Shown here: one piece after another, positions 9,183 to 21,400 of the stretch | How the letters are laid out: every line of letters starts with the position of its first letter | Position numbering within the stretch: position 1 is the stretch's first letter | DNA from: Pseudactinotalea terrae | GTDB lineage: Bacteria > Actinomycetota > Actinomycetes > Actinomycetales > Beutenbergiaceae | Assembly (NCBI RefSeq): GCF_009733845.1 | Contig: NZ_WNXZ01000001.1 | Location: 558,001-622,000 of the forward strand | Length of the DNA stretch: 64,000 nucleotides | Direction: 5' to 3' | Translations under genes and position numbers: made by a program | Notes under the pieces: model-generated | The model's database searches: none | Seen by the model: only the letters and a program-made list of their open reading frames with translations | What the model was told of the DNA's origin: nothing

Positions 9183-9914
9183 ATGGCATCTGCCCCTGTG
9201 GCCGACCAGCTCAGACTGCTCGACGTGCAGGCGCTCGACATGCGCCTCGCGAAGCTCGCTCACCAGCGCCGCAGCCACCCGAGCCTCGCTGCGCTCGAGG
9301 AGGTGAGCGGCCGGGCCGAGGATCTCGACCGAGCACGCGTCGACGCCGAGACCGCCGTCCGCGACGCCCGCCGGGCGGTCGCCAAGGCCGAGACGGACGT
9401 CGAGCAGGTCCGCACGCGCGCCGAACGTGACCGGCAGCGGCTCGAGAGCGGCACCGGGTCCCCCAAGGACTTGCAGGCGCTCGGCCACGAGCTGGAGTCG
9501 CTCGCCAAGCGGCAGGGCGACCTCGAGGAGGTCGAGCTGGAGGCGATGGAGGCGCTGGAGGCCGCACAGCGAGAGCTGGACGCGATCACCACCCAGCGCG
9601 CCGCGCTGGGTGACCAGATCACCCAGCTCGAGTCCGAGCGCGACGCCGCGTTCGCCGAGAACGACGCCGAGAGGGCGACGGTGGAGGCCCAGCGAGCGGC
9701 CGCCGTCGAGCCGCTGGACGCCGGTCTGGTCTCGTTGTACGAACGGGTGCGCGAGCGCTCAGGTGGCCTGGGGGTGCTGCGGCTGCGCGGCGCCACCACC
9801 GACCCGCTGCAGATCTCCCTCAGCCTCACCGAGCGTGCGGCGATCGAAGCGGCGCCGGCCGATGAGATCGTCCGTTCCGAGGATGGCTACATCATCGTCC
9901 GGGTCACGGACTGA
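9183..9914 (+). CDS. Coiled-coil protein of the C4-zinc-ribbon (CT398/DUF164) family, zinc ligands lost
   Basis: 243 residues. Residues 1-180 form a long charged coiled coil with the family's SPKDLQALGHELESL core. The C-terminus matches the zinc-ribbon domain (DEIVRSEDGYIIVRV, where relatives have DEVVRCEECGRILVR), but the four metal-binding cysteines are replaced and the whole protein contains no cysteine. The function of the family is not settled. RNase P RNA follows closely downstream. The ATG at 9183 keeps the conserved LRLLDVQALD start region. Confidence 0.9.
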   Translation: MASAPVADQLRLLDVQALDMRLAKLAHQRRSHPSLAALEEVSGRAEDLDRARVDAETAVRDARRAVAKAETDVEQVRTRAERDRQRLESGTGSPKDLQALGHELESLAKRQGDLEEVELEAMEALEAAQRELDAITTQRAALGDQITQLESERDAAFAENDAERATVEAQRAAAVEPLDAGLVSLYERVRERSGGLGVLRLRGATTDPLQISLSLTERAAIEAAPADEIVRSEDGYIIVRVTD

Positions 9915-9920
9915 GCCGCG

Positions 9921-9926
9921 TAGACT
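9921..9926 (+). promoter_or_regulatory. -10 element of rnpB (TAGACT)
   Basis: TAGACT lies about 10 nt before the first base of the P1 helix of RNase P RNA, at the expected distance for transcription starting at the RNA 5' end. Confidence 0.5.
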
Positions 9927-9936
9927 GAGAAGTGGA

Positions 9937-10302
9937 TGAGCCGGCCAGACGGTCGCGTCACGGGGAGACCTGTGCCGAGGAACGTCCGGGCTCCACAGGG
10001 CAGGGCGGTGGGTAACACCCACCCGGGGCGACCCGCGGGACAGTGCCACAGAGAACAGACCGCCGTGCGCGAGCGCGGTAAGGGTGAAACGGTGGTGTAA
10101 GAGACCACCAGCACACCGGGTGACCGGTGTGGCTAGGTAAACCCCGCCCGGAGCAAGGCCAGACAGGAAGCGTTCGAGGGCTGCTCGCCCGAGCTTCCGG
10201 GTAGGCCGCACGAGATGGCTGGCAACAGTCGTCCTAGATGGATGGCCGTCACCGCGGATCTCAGGATCAGCGGGACAGAACCCGGCGTATCGGCCGGCTC
10301 AT
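9937..10302 (+). ncRNA. rnpB: RNase P RNA, bacterial type A
   Basis: This is the catalytic RNA that trims tRNA 5' ends. The ends pair to form P1 (GAGCCGGCC near 9938-9946 with GGCCGGCTC at 10292-10300). Conserved regions appear in order: GAGGAACGTCCGGGCTCC (9977-9994), CACAGAGAACAGACC, GGTAAGGGTGAAACGG, the GAGCAAGGCCAGACAGG region near 10151, GATGGCTGGCAACAGTC, and the 3' ACAGAACCCGGCGTAT. The ends are estimated from P1 and may be off by a few bases. Confidence 0.95.
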
Positions 10303-10308
10303 CCGCCA

Positions 10309-10647
10309 TCACGAGCTGCGCAAGCCGAGCTGGTGCGACCCGTTGGCCGCACGACGCCAGCGACACCCGGCACTGGCGGGTACCTCACCGCCTCGGCGAT
10401 CGACAGCTTCACGTACGAGGTACTCGACGTTGACGCAGAGCTTGATGAAGCCCACGACGAGACAGGCGCAACCGCCACAGGCCGCTGCAAAGCCCAGCGC
10501 GGCTGTCCATGCCCAGTCCCCATCAGCGCGCGCCTCCGGCTGCCACAGCACATATGCGGCGAGGACAGCGGCTGCCGCGAGCAGCGCGATACCGGCGCCG
10601 ATGATCGTCGCGGCCTGCCGCACCTTGAATGTCGCGAACCAGTCCAT
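10309..10647 (-). CDS. Small hypothetical membrane protein
   Basis: 112 residues with two predicted membrane helices (about 13-35 and 46-70) and a polar, arginine-rich C-terminus. I do not recognise a family. Reading leftward, TAGCCT lies 5 nt before the ATG, which fits a leaderless promoter. The gene ends only a few bases from the 3' end of RNase P RNA and is convergent with it. Overlapping open frames exist on the other strand, but none has comparable composition. Confidence 0.5.
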   Translation of the reverse strand: MDWFATFKVRQAATIIGAGIALLAAAAVLAAYVLWQPEARADGDWAWTAALGFAAACGGCACLVVGFIKLCVNVEYLVREAVDRRGGEVPASAGCRWRRAANGSHQLGLRSS

Positions 10648-10668
10648 GAGGCAGGCTATTCGACTCGG

Positions 10669-11082
10669 TCAGCTCGTCTCCGGATCTGGATCAACCCCGA
10701 CGACGGAGCCGTCGGAACCTGTCCGGTACCTCCCCTTGCTCAGATCGACGAGCACGAGACGGTTGCCGAACGGATCCGCCACGACGGCGACGCGTCCCAC
10801 CGGGATGTCACGCGGCGGGGAGATCAGACTGCCACCAGCACCCACGACCGCGGCGGCGGCCTCGTCCGCCGACCGCACGAGCCAGCTCGGTTCGGCGCCC
10901 ATGGTGGTGCTCAGGACGATCTCGGTGTCCGTGTCAGGGCACCGCAGTCCCGCCTGGCCGAGCTCGTCGTCACGCCACGCCAGCTCATGACCGAGACGGC
11001 CGACATAGAAGTCCAGACCGGCGTCGAGGTCCGGCACCGCGAAACTGACCGCATCGACCATCCTGAGCAGCGGCTCATCCAT
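10669..11082 (-). CDS. VOC-family protein (glyoxalase/bleomycin-resistance-like)
   Basis: 137 residues. The order DAVSFAVPDLDAGLDFYVGRLGHEL ... VVADPFGNRLVLVDLS is the paired beta-alpha-beta-beta-beta fold of VOC proteins, and the DPFGN element precedes the last metal-ligand strand. Such proteins bind metal-dependent substrates or antibiotics; the role here is unknown. ATG 11082 is chosen; ATG 11061 also keeps the domain intact. It is divergent from the next gene. Confidence 0.8.
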   Translation of the reverse strand: MDEPLLRMVDAVSFAVPDLDAGLDFYVGRLGHELAWRDDELGQAGLRCPDTDTEIVLSTTMGAEPSWLVRSADEAAAAVVGAGGSLISPPRDIPVGRVAVVADPFGNRLVLVDLSKGRYRTGSDGSVVGVDPDPETS

Positions 11083-11127
11083 GGAATCTGGGTACCACAT
11101 CGCTGGCTGCCGCCGTCTGCGTTGTCG

Positions 11128-11133
11128 TAGCGT
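11128..11133 (+). promoter_or_regulatory. -10 element (TAGCGT) of leaderless gene 11141
   Basis: TAGCGT followed by 7 nt and ATG 11141, the same spacing as the ThrE gene. Confidence 0.5.
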
Positions 11134-11140
11134 GGCCCTC

Positions 11141-11605
11141 ATGGCAACCCCTTGGCCCCAGCTCCTGCAGCAGGTCCCGAACCTGAACAACCAGCAGTCG
11201 CCCTTCAGCTACAGCGTCACCCCCGAGGGGGTCATCGTCGGGTACTGGGACGTGGCGAAGATCCAGATGCTCGGCCTCACCGGCGCGAGCAGCTTCTCGA
11301 AGGAGTACCGCATCGACGTGCGGCCCACGGGCGACGGCGAGTACGAGTACGTCGAGACCGGCACCGAGTCCTCGGGCTCCGTCGGGCAGAGCGGGGGCGG
11401 GTTCCAGAAGGAGTTCTTCAAGGGCAAGTCCACCCAGAAGTCGTTCGGCTTCCAGGCCGGGCTCGGCGGCACCAGCCACGGCGAGCCCACGAACGCGGCG
11501 AGCTGGTCGTTCGACACCGATGCGATCAAGAAGCCGCTCTTCGACTTCTTGGAGCACTTCGGATGGCAGGCGAAAAAGGGGTTCTTCGGGCGCCTCTTCA
11601 GCTGA
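11141..11605 (+). CDS. Hypothetical protein
   Basis: 154 residues with no signal peptide and no membrane segment. I do not recognise the family. It has a beta-rich N-terminal half (PFSYSVTPEGVIVGYWD near residue 23), a glycine/serine-rich middle (SGSVGQSGGGFQKEF near residue 87) and a basic, aromatic end (KKGFFGRLFS). The SYSVTPEG...VGYWD pattern suggests a small compact cytoplasmic domain. The start is supported by a TAGCGT box 7 nt upstream. Its last 8 nt overlap the end of the convergent HNH gene. Confidence 0.72.
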   Translation: MATPWPQLLQQVPNLNNQQSPFSYSVTPEGVIVGYWDVAKIQMLGLTGASSFSKEYRIDVRPTGDGEYEYVETGTESSGSVGQSGGGFQKEFFKGKSTQKSFGFQAGLGGTSHGEPTNAASWSFDTDAIKKPLFDFLEHFGWQAKKGFFGRLFS

Positions 11606-11978
11606 GGTCGGCCCCAGGCACCGGCACCGAGGTGACGACCTGTGGCTTGAGGCTCCGGCGGATCTCGGCGTGCCGCAGCAGGAACTCCCGCTCGCCCAGG
11701 CCCTTGCGGCGGAGCCATGACGTCACCTCGCCGTTGCACTTGCTGGCATTGCACGGACCACATGCGGGAACCACGTTGGCAATCGTGTACCGGCCGCCGC
11801 GGGAGATCGCCAGCACGCAGTCGCGCTGCAGCGGCCGGTCCGCGGCGCCGCAGTAGGCGCAGCCGCCCCAGGCGCCGACAAGGGCCGCCCATTCCAGGTC
11901 GGTGAGGTCGTTCTCGACCCGTCGCAGCCGACGCCGCCGCCGGTTGGCCGCCCGGGTGCGGCGACTCGTCGAGGTCAT
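11598..11978 (-). CDS. HNH endonuclease domain protein
   Basis: 126 residues. A very basic N-terminus (RRTRAANRRRRRLRRVE) precedes an HNH/zinc-finger core: CAYCG (about residues 40-44), DCVLAISRGGRY, NVVPACGPCNASK. The two CxxC pairs should bind a structural zinc. The first histidine of the usual DH motif is Cys here (DC), as I recall for related actinobacterial proteins. It is a probable nuclease acting on DNA; the target is unknown. TACGCT, 6 nt ahead of the ATG, is a likely leaderless promoter. Both strands share the last 8 nt with the neighbouring gene. Confidence 0.85.
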   Translation of the reverse strand: MTSTSRRTRAANRRRRRLRRVENDLTDLEWAALVGAWGGCAYCGAADRPLQRDCVLAISRGGRYTIANVVPACGPCNASKCNGEVTSWLRRKGLGEREFLLRHAEIRRSLKPQVVTSVPVPGADLS

Positions 11979-11984
11979 GAGGCC

Positions 11985-11990
11985 AGCGTA
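11985..11990 (-). promoter_or_regulatory. -10 element (TACGCT) of the HNH gene
   Basis: Read leftward, TACGCT is followed by 6 nt and ATG 11978, with no ribosome site. Confidence 0.45.
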
Positions 11991-12092
11991 GAAGCGGCCG
12001 CGCCGAGCGCGGGGAGGCGAACGCGCGCGGCGCAGGCGTGCCGGTTGCCTCCGGTCGGGCGATCGGAGGGCCTGACCTGACACACTCGCCCT

Positions 12093-14151
<2,059 letters not shown>

Positions 14152-14162
<11 letters not shown>

Positions 14163-14949
14163 GGGCCGGGAGGTCTCGCGCCTCGCGGTCGGCGAGGGCG
14201 GCGGCGCCGATGATGCCCGCCTGGTTGCGCAGGGCTGCCGGGACGATCGGGGCCCTGGTCCGGATGAGCGGCAGGAACTTCTCGTGATCCTTGCTCACAC
14301 CGCCGCCGACGACGAACAGGTCGGGGGAGAAGAGGAACTCCACCACCTCGAAGTAGCGCTGGAGCCGTTCGGTGGCCCACTTCTTGTAGCTGAGGCCCTC
14401 GCGCTCCTTGACCGACGACGCCGCACGAGTCTCCGCGTCGTAGCCGTCGATCTCCAGGTGCCCGAGCTCGGTGTTGGGGACGAGGCGACCGTCGTTGATC
14501 AGTGCCGACCCGATTCCGGTCCCGAGGGTCAGCACCATGACCACCCCGTCCTGGCCGAGCGCGGCGCCGTGGCGGACCTCGGCGAACCCCGCCGCATCGG
14601 CATCGTTGACCACGGTGGCGCGATGACCGGTGGTGCGGTGCACCAGGTCGGCGAGATCGGTGTCGATCCAAGACTTGTGCAGGTTCGCCGAGCTCAGCAC
14701 CACGCCGTGCTGGATGATCCCGGGGAACGTGATCCCGATCGGCGTCTCCGTGGGTACGGCGAAGTGCTCCAGCACCTCGGCCAGGCACGCCGCGACGGCC
14801 TCCGGGGTGGACTTCGCCGGCGTCGGGACGCGATACCGCTTGGCCGCCAGCGCGCCATCGCGAAGGTCCACAGGTGCGCCCTTGATGCCCGAGCCGCCGA
14901 TGTCGATACCGAAGCCGATCGAACCGGCCGCATAGGTCACCTCTGTCAT
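14152..14949 (-). CDS. ppgK: Polyphosphate glucokinase
   Basis: 265 residues. A ROK-type sugar kinase with phosphate-binding loop [15 protein letters not shown] (about residues 13-27), [10 protein letters not shown] around the catalytic Asp, [10 protein letters not shown], and ELGHLEIDG. The GSGIKG and the [11 protein letters not shown] segment are typical of the polyphosphate-using branch, which phosphorylates glucose with polyphosphate or ATP. It is cytoplasmic. ATG 14949 is preferred because TACGCT lies 8 nt upstream; longer in-frame starts exist. Confidence 0.95.
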
Positions 14950-14957
14950 GGGTCCGA

Positions 14958-14963
14958 AGCGTA
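14958..14963 (-). promoter_or_regulatory. -10 element (TACGCT) of ppgK
   Basis: Read leftward, TACGCT followed by 8 nt and ATG 14949. Confidence 0.4.
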
Positions 14964-15076
14964 TCTGCGTCATCGCACTGAGACGTACCTCACCCCCACC
15001 CGTCCACAACCAACCGCTCTCGCTGGCCGGACCGGCCACAGGTATGGGATTGTGGGGACAGGAGGTACCAACAACG

Positions 15077-15295
15077 ATGTCGACCGAGCCGCTCGATCCC
15101 CAGACCGCGTACTACTACAACACCGAGACCGGACAGGTCGAGCAGGGGTACGTGAGTGACTGGACCGGCCGCATGGGTCCGTACCGCAGCCGTGCCGAGG
15201 CCGAGAAGGCCCTGGAGACGGCGGCGCAGCGGAACACAGCCTGGGAGCAGGCCGACCGCGAGTGGAACGGCGACGAGGACCAAGAAGACCGATGA
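15077..15295 (+). CDS. Small SPOR-like protein
   Basis: 72 residues. The sequence AYYYNTETGQVEQG ... MGPYRSRAEAEKALE matches a small actinobacterial family commonly labelled SPOR-domain protein. It is acidic at the C-terminus, soluble, without a signal peptide. A strong ribosome site (AGGAGG) lies about 10 nt before the ATG. Its stop overlaps the amidase start (ATGA), and translational coupling to a peptidoglycan amidase fits a cell-wall role, though the function is not established. Confidence 0.85.
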   Translation: MSTEPLDPQTAYYYNTETGQVEQGYVSDWTGRMGPYRSRAEAEKALETAAQRNTAWEQADREWNGDEDQEDR

Positions 15296-16122
15296 GCCTG
15301 ACCAAGACCCTGCGGGGCGCCCTGACGGTCGCGTGCGCCGGCGTGCTCGCGGCCGGACTCGCGCTCCCCGCCTCCGCCACCCCCAGCCCCGACCCCGACC
15401 CCGACCCCGACGACGAGACCACGAGCCTCCAGCGCGCGTTGCGCTCGGGGCGGCCGCTGCTCGGTTGGCGCATCGCGATCGACCCCGGGCACAACGGCGG
15501 CAACGTCGGGGACATCGGGGCGATCAGCGAGCTGGTCTCCGATGGTCGTGGCGACCTGAAGGTGTGCAACACGGTCGGTTCCGAGACCGCGAACGGTTAC
15601 CCGGAGCACGCCTTCACCTTCGACGTCTCGGAGCGGCTCGTCGAGCACCTCGAGAGTCTGGGCGCCACCGTGATGAGCACCCGTGAGGACGATGACAGCG
15701 TCGGCCCGTGCGTCGACGTGCGGGGCCGGTTCGCCGAGGACTCGGACGCGGACCTGATGATCTCGATCCACGCCAACGGCTCGGACGACCCCCAGACCGA
15801 GGGATTCTTCGCGATCGTCGCCGACCCGGCGATCTCGGACTCGCAGGGCGAGCCGAGCCTGTCGCTGGCCGATGACCTGATCGGCGCGCTGACCGATGGC
15901 GGCTTCACGCCCTCCACCGTGGTCGATGGCGCGCTGTCGCTCCGCCCCGACCTCGCGACCCTGAACTTCGCGCGCCGACCCGCCGTGATGCTCGAGCTCG
16001 GCGAGATGCACAACCCCGGCGACGCCGCCGTGATGGAGAGCGACGAGGGTCGGCAGCAGTACGCCGACGCGATCGCCGAAGGCATCCTCACCTGGACGCA
16101 GGACCGCGATCCCCAGGACTGA
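15292..16122 (+). CDS. N-acetylmuramoyl-L-alanine amidase (Amidase_3), secreted
   Basis: 276 residues. A Sec signal peptide (residues 1-29, cleavage after ALPASA) is followed by a short Asp-Pro repeat and the Amidase_3 domain. Zinc ligands are visible: His in AIDPGHNGG, Glu in the YPEHAFTFDVSERL region and His in ISIHANG; the catalytic Glu is in MLELGEMHN. It cuts the amide bond between muramic acid and the stem peptide. It overlaps the SPOR-like gene by 4 nt, so the pair is one operon. Confidence 0.94.
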   Translation: MSLTKTLRGALTVACAGVLAAGLALPASATPSPDPDPDPDDETTSLQRALRSGRPLLGWRIAIDPGHNGGNVGDIGAISELVSDGRGDLKVCNTVGSETANGYPEHAFTFDVSERLVEHLESLGATVMSTREDDDSVGPCVDVRGRFAEDSDADLMISIHANGSDDPQTEGFFAIVADPAISDSQGEPSLSLADDLIGALTDGGFTPSTVVDGALSLRPDLATLNFARRPAVMLELGEMHNPGDAAVMESDEGRQQYADAIAEGILTWTQDRDPQD

Positions 16123-16137
16123 CCGGCTGACCCGGCG

Positions 16138-17007
16138 TCAGTCCCAGTAGGTGTGCTCGCGCGCCGGGAACGCTCCGGTACGGACCTCGTCGATGTAGGA
16201 GCGGGTGGCGCGGTCGATCTCGGCGCCCACGGACCCGAACTGCTTGGCGAAGCGGGGCGACCAGCCGCCCATGCCGACCATGTCGAGCCAGACGAGCACC
16301 TGGCCGTCGCAGGCGGGGCCGGCTCCGATCCCGATCGTGGGGATGCTCAGCTCGCGGGTGGCTCGTTCGGCGACGGCGGCGGGCACCATCTCGAGCACGA
16401 CGGCGACCGCCCCGGCCTCCTGCAGCGCCTTGGCGTCGGCGAGGACATCCTCGGCAGCCTCGTCCCCACGGCCCTGCACGCGCTTGCCACCGAGGATGTT
16501 CTCGGACTGCGGCGTGAAGCCGAGGTGGCCCACCACGGGCACCCCGGAGGAGGTCAGCAGCCGCACGTGCTCGGCGACCCGACGGCCGCCCTCGAACTTG
16601 ACGGCGTGCGCTCCGCCCTCCTTCAGCATGCGGGTGGCGTTGGCCATCGCCTGCTGCGGGCTGGCCTCGTAGCTGCCGAACGGCAGGTCGGCGACCACCA
16701 TGGCGCGCTTGGCGCCCCGCGTGACCGCACGGACCGCCGGGATCAGCTCGTCGACCGTCACGGGGATCGTGCTCCCGTGCCCGAGCATGTTGTCGCCGTA
16801 GGAGTCGCCGACCAGCAGCATGTCGATGCCGGCGGCGTCGAAGATGCGCGCGGTCGGCAGGTCGTAGGCGGTCAGCATCGTGAGCTTCTCGCCGTTCTCC
16901 TTGGCAGCCCGCAGGTGCTGCACGCGTACCCGCTTGGGTGGGTCCACGCCCACGGGAGGAAGTGCGGAGGTGCGCTCCTGGCCGGGTGCTGCGGCGGGCT
17001 CAGACAT
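16138..17007 (-). CDS. panB: 3-methyl-2-oxobutanoate hydroxymethyltransferase
   Basis: 289 residues. It transfers a hydroxymethyl group from methylene-tetrahydrofolate to 2-oxoisovalerate, the first step of pantothenate synthesis. Visible conserved parts: [26 protein letters not shown] (metal Asp), [15 protein letters not shown] and [16 protein letters not shown] 30-residue N-terminal extension precedes the core ([15 protein letters not shown]). ATG 17007 is chosen from the TAGGCT box 7 nt upstream. It is convergent with the amidase gene. Confidence 0.96.
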   Translation of the reverse strand: MSEPAAAPGQERTSALPPVGVDPPKRVRVQHLRAAKENGEKLTMLTAYDLPTARIFDAAGIDMLLVGDSYGDNMLGHGSTIPVTVDELIPAVRAVTRGAKRAMVVADLPFGSYEASPQQAMANATRMLKEGGAHAVKFEGGRRVAEHVRLLTSSGVPVVGHLGFTPQSENILGGKRVQGRGDEAAEDVLADAKALQEAGAVAVVLEMVPAAVAERATRELSIPTIGIGAGPACDGQVLVWLDMVGMGGWSPRFAKQFGSVGAEIDRATRSYIDEVRTGAFPAREHTYWD

Positions 17008-17014
17008 ACCCGAC

Positions 17015-17020
17015 AGCCTA
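17015..17020 (-). promoter_or_regulatory. -10 element (TAGGCT) of panB
   Basis: Read leftward, TAGGCT followed by 7 nt and ATG 17007; no ribosome site. Confidence 0.5.
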
Positions 17021-17147
17021 GGCGGTCCACGCGCCACGGCGCGGTCGCGTGCACGTGGGGTCGCCGTGGGCTGACATGATGGGATCCGCTCGTGCGCCGC
17101 AGCAGCGGACCCGGGCGTGGCAGGCACCCAGAGAGCGGAGCGGTGGC

Positions 17148-18479
17148 GTGGACAGACAGCAGGAGTACGTCCTCCGAGCGATCGAAGAGCGTGACATCCG
17201 GTTCATCCGGCTCTGGTTCACCGACGTCATCGGGGTGCTCAAGTCGGTGGCGATCGCCCCGGCAGAGCTCGAGGGTGCGTTCTCGGAGGGCATCGGCTTC
17301 GACGGCTCCGCGATCGAGGGCTTGGCGCGCGTCTCCGAGTCCGACATGATCGCCCGCCCCGACCCCTCGACGTTCCAGGTGCTGCCCTGGCGCGGCGGCA
17401 AGCTCGGCACCGCGCGCATGTTCTGCGACATCCTCACCCCCGACGGCGAGCCGGCCATGGCTGACCCGCGCAACGTGCTCAAGCGTGCGCTGGCGAAGGC
17501 CAGCGACGCGGGCTTCACGTTCTACACGCACCCGGAGATCGAGTTCTACCTGTTCCGCCCCCAGGAGGAGGGAAAGCCGCTGGTGCCGATCGACACCGCG
17601 GGCTACTTCGATCACGTGGCACGCGGCTCCGGCCACGACTTCCGCCGCGCGGCGATCAGCCTGCTGGAGTCGATGGGGATCTCGGTCGAGTTCTCCCACC
17701 ACGAGGCCGGCCCCGGGCAGAACGAGATCGACCTGCGCTACGCGGATGCCCTCACCACGGCCGACAACCTCATGACCTTCCGATCCGTGGTCAAGGAGGT
17801 CTCGCTCGAGCAGGGCTTCACCGCGACGTTCATGCCGAAGCCGATCGCCGGCCAGCCGGGCTCGGGCATGCACACGCACGTGTCCCTGTTCGAGGGTGAC
17901 ACCAACGCCTTCCACTCGCCGGGCGGGGAGTACCAGCTCTCCGACACCGCCCGTGCGTTCATGGCGGGGCTGCTGCGGCACAGCTCGGAGATCACCGCCG
18001 TCACCAACCAGTTCGTCAACTCCTACAAGCGCCTCTGGGGTGGCGGCGAGGCCCCCAGCTACAAGTGCTGGGGCCACAACAACCGGTCCGCGCTGGTCCG
18101 CGTGCCCATGTACAAGCCGGGCAAGTCCCAGAGCGCGCGCGTGGAGTACCGCGGCCTGGACTCCTCCGCGAACCCGTATCTGGCGTACGCGCTCATCCTG
18201 CGCGCGGGCCTCAAGGGCATCGAGGAGGGCTACGACCTCCCGGAAGAGGCCGAGGACAACGTCTGGGAGCTCTCCGAGGCCGAGCGCCGCGCCCTCGGGA
18301 TCGAACCGCTGCCCGGCTCGCTCGAGCAGGCGGTCCGTGCGATGGAGGAGTCGGAGCTGGTCGCCGACACGCTCGGTGAGAACGTCTTCAACCACTTCCT
18401 CACCAACAAGCGCCAGGAGTGGTCCGAGTACCGGGCCCAGGTCACCCCGTACGAGCTCGACCGCGTCGGCGTGATCTGA
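17148..18479 (+). CDS. glnA2: Glutamine synthetase family protein, GlnA2 type
   Basis: 443 residues, shorter than GlnA (474). The GS fold is complete: GFDGSAIEG, the metal-site Glu in [30 protein letters not shown] and [15 protein letters not shown]. At the adenylylation loop, where GlnA has LYELPPEE, this protein has VWELSEAE, so the target Tyr is absent. The pairing with glnE matches glnA2 in mycobacteria and Streptomyces. The Streptomyces coelicolor enzyme was reported to be a gamma-glutamylpolyamine synthetase; which substrate this one uses is open. GTG 17148 follows GAGCGGAG, a usable ribosome site. Confidence 0.93.
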   Translation: MDRQQEYVLRAIEERDIRFIRLWFTDVIGVLKSVAIAPAELEGAFSEGIGFDGSAIEGLARVSESDMIARPDPSTFQVLPWRGGKLGTARMFCDILTPDGEPAMADPRNVLKRALAKASDAGFTFYTHPEIEFYLFRPQEEGKPLVPIDTAGYFDHVARGSGHDFRRAAISLLESMGISVEFSHHEAGPGQNEIDLRYADALTTADNLMTFRSVVKEVSLEQGFTATFMPKPIAGQPGSGMHTHVSLFEGDTNAFHSPGGEYQLSDTARAFMAGLLRHSSEITAVTNQFVNSYKRLWGGGEAPSYKCWGHNNRSALVRVPMYKPGKSQSARVEYRGLDSSANPYLAYALILRAGLKGIEEGYDLPEEAEDNVWELSEAERRALGIEPLPGSLEQAVRAMEESELVADTLGENVFNHFLTNKRQEWSEYRAQVTPYELDRVGVI

Positions 18480-18492
18480 GGTCGGTCCAGGC

Positions 18493-21400
18493 GTGAGCAC
18501 GAGCAGGCAGCGAGCCCGGACCCTCGATGCCGCGCTCGCCCGCGCCGGCTTCTCCGACGTGCCGCGTGCCGCGGACCTGCTGACGAGCGGCACGCTGGGT
18601 GAGGCGACGGAGGCGCTCGGGTCAGAGCATCCGGATCTCACCGCGGCCTTCGACGGCGTCCCGGACCCCGATCTAGCGGTGCTGCAGATCGCGCGGCTCG
18701 CCGACGCCGTCGAGGACGAGACCCGCCAGCGCGTGGTCCGGATCCTTCTCGACGGCGGGACACCCCGACGACATCTGCTCGCGCTGCTCGGTGGGTCCGC
18801 CGCGCTGGGTGACTGGCTGGTGGCGCACCCCGAGCACCTCGACGTCGTGATCCGGCCCCGCAACGGCGTGGCCGCAGACCCGGACACGATGCGCACGCTG
18901 CTGCTCGAGTCGGTCGGTGCCGACCCCGCGGCCGGGATGCCGGTGGCGTCGGCCAAGGCGGCCTCGGGCACGCTCGACGCGATGCGGTTGGCCTATCGGC
19001 GCATCCTCGTGGCGATCGCGACCGAGGACCTCACGGCCATGGACCCGCTCGGCTTCCTGCCCGAGGTCGCCGGCGCGCTGGCCAATCTCGCGGCCGCCGC
19101 TCTCGAGGCCGCGCTGGCCCTCGCGCGCGCCGAGCTTCCTGACGGCGGGCAGCAGGCCCGCATCTCGGTGCTCGGTCTGGGAAAGACCGGTGGCCGCGAG
19201 CTCAACTACATCTCCGACGTCGACGTGATCTACGTGGTCGAGCCCGCCGAGGGTGCCGACGAGGACGAGGCGTTGACGATCGGCACGCGGCTCGCGACCG
19301 GGCTCGCGAGGATGTGCTCGAGCACGTCGCGAGAGCCCGCGCTGTGGGAGGTCGACCCCAACCTGCGCCCGGAGGGCCGCAACGGACCCCTGGTGCGCAC
19401 GCTGAGCTCGCACCTGGCGTACTACGAGCGATGGGCGAAGACCTGGGAGTTCCAGGCGCTGCTCAAGGCCAGGCACGTGGCTGGCGACCGGGAGCTGAGC
19501 CGGGCCTACCTGGACGCCACCCGCCCGATGGTGTGGGACGCCGTCGGCCGGGAGAACTTCGTGGAGGACTCCCAGGCGATGCGTCGCCGCGTCGAGGAGA
19601 ACGTGCCGCCCGCCGAGGCGGACCGACAGATCAAGCTCGGCCGCGGCGGTCTGCGGGATGTCGAGTTCACCGTGCAGCTGCTGCAGCTGGTCCACGGGCG
19701 GGTGGATGCCACGATCCGGTCGGCGAACACCCTCACGGCGCTCTCCGCGCTGTCGGCGGCCGGGTACGTGGGCCGCGACCACGCGGCCCAGCTGGCCAGC
19801 TGCTACCGGTTCCTGCGGCTGCTGGAGCACCGCATCCAGCTGTTCCGGATGCGTCGCACGCACCTGATGCCCACTGCGGAGCAGGACCTCAACCGCCTGT
19901 CCCGGTCGCTCGGCAGCGGCATCGAGGGCGTCACGGGGCTGGAGACGAGATGGCGCGCCACGCGTCGCCAGGTGCGCGGCCTGCACGAAGAGCTGTACTA
20001 CCGGCCGCTCCTGCCGGCGACGGCGCGGCTGTCCGCCGACGACGTCTCGCTCGCCGCGGAGGCCGCTGTGGCTCGGCTCGGCGCGATCGGGTACCGCGAC
20101 CCGAGCGGCGCCCAGCGGCACATCGCGGCGCTGACCGAGGGGCTGTCACGGCGTGCGGCGATCCAACGCCAGCTGCTTCCGGTCATGCTGGGTTGGTTCG
20201 CCGAGGGCGCCGACCCCGACGGCGGCCTGCTGGGCTTCCGCAAGCTCTCCGAAGAGCTCGGCACCACCCACTGGTACCTCAAGCTGCTGCGCGACTCCGC
20301 GGCCGCCGCGGAGCGTCTCGCGCACCTGCTCTCCTCGAGCAAGTACGTGGCCGACGGTCTCACCCGCTCGCCCGAGGTGGTCGCGTGGCTCGACGGCAAG
20401 GACGACCTGCAGCCCCGTGACGTCCACGCGGTGATGAGCGGGATGCGCGCGATGATCGGCCGCAAGCACGAGCCCGAGCCCGCCGCGCAGGCGGTGCGGT
20501 TCGTGCGCCGCCGTGAGCTCACCCGCGGCGCCATCGGGGACGTGCTGGCCGACGTCCCCGTGGAGACGGGGGAGAAGGTCATCAGTCCAGCCGCCGACGT
20601 CGCACTGGCGGGCGGCCTCCAGATCGCGATCGCGGAGGCGACCAGCGCCGCCGGGCTCGCGCACCCGCCGTCGAGCTTCGCCGTGATCGCGATGGGGCGG
20701 CTCGGCGGGTCCGAGCTCTCCTACGCGAGCGACGCGGACGTGCTGTTCGTGCACGAGCCGAACCCTGAGGTTTCGGGCGAGGTCGCCGAGAAGTGGGCCA
20801 ACGCTGTCGCGCAGCAGCTGCTCGCGTTGCTCAGCAAGGGCGGTACCGAGCCGCCGCTGCCGGTCGACACCGCGCTGCGGCCCGAGGGGCGCAACGGTCC
20901 GATGGTGCGCACGCTCGCCTCCTACGCCGAGTACTACAAGCGTTGGGCGCAGGGGTGGGAGCGGCAGGCTCTGCTGCGCGCGCGCCCGGTCGTGGGCGAC
21001 GCCGCGCTCGGGACACGCTTCGTGGAGCTGATCGACCCGCTGCGCTACCCCGAGGGCGGGCTGGCGGCCACCGAGGTGCGTGAGCTACGCAGGATCAAGG
21101 CACGGGTGGAGTCGGAGCGGCTCCCGCGCGGGGTGCCGGCCACGCACCACCTCAAGCTCGGCCGCGGCGGGCTCGCCGATGTCGAGTGGACCGCGCAGCT
21201 GCTGCAGCTTCAGCACGCGGGGCAGGTACCAGAGCTGCGCACCACCTCGACGCTGCGGGCACTGGCCGCCGCGCGCACCGCCGGTGTGCTCACTGCGGTG
21301 GACGCCGTGCGGCTCAGCGCGGCCTGGTCGCTCGCCAGCCGGCTCCGCAACGCGAACGTGCTGTGGACCGGGCGCACCACCGGCAACAAGGTCGACGTGC

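Noticed and set aside
6298-9189. Long - strand open frame across the HAD, ThrE and AKR genes
   Set aside because: Low-complexity Arg/His/Asp composition and complete overlap with three recognisable genes.
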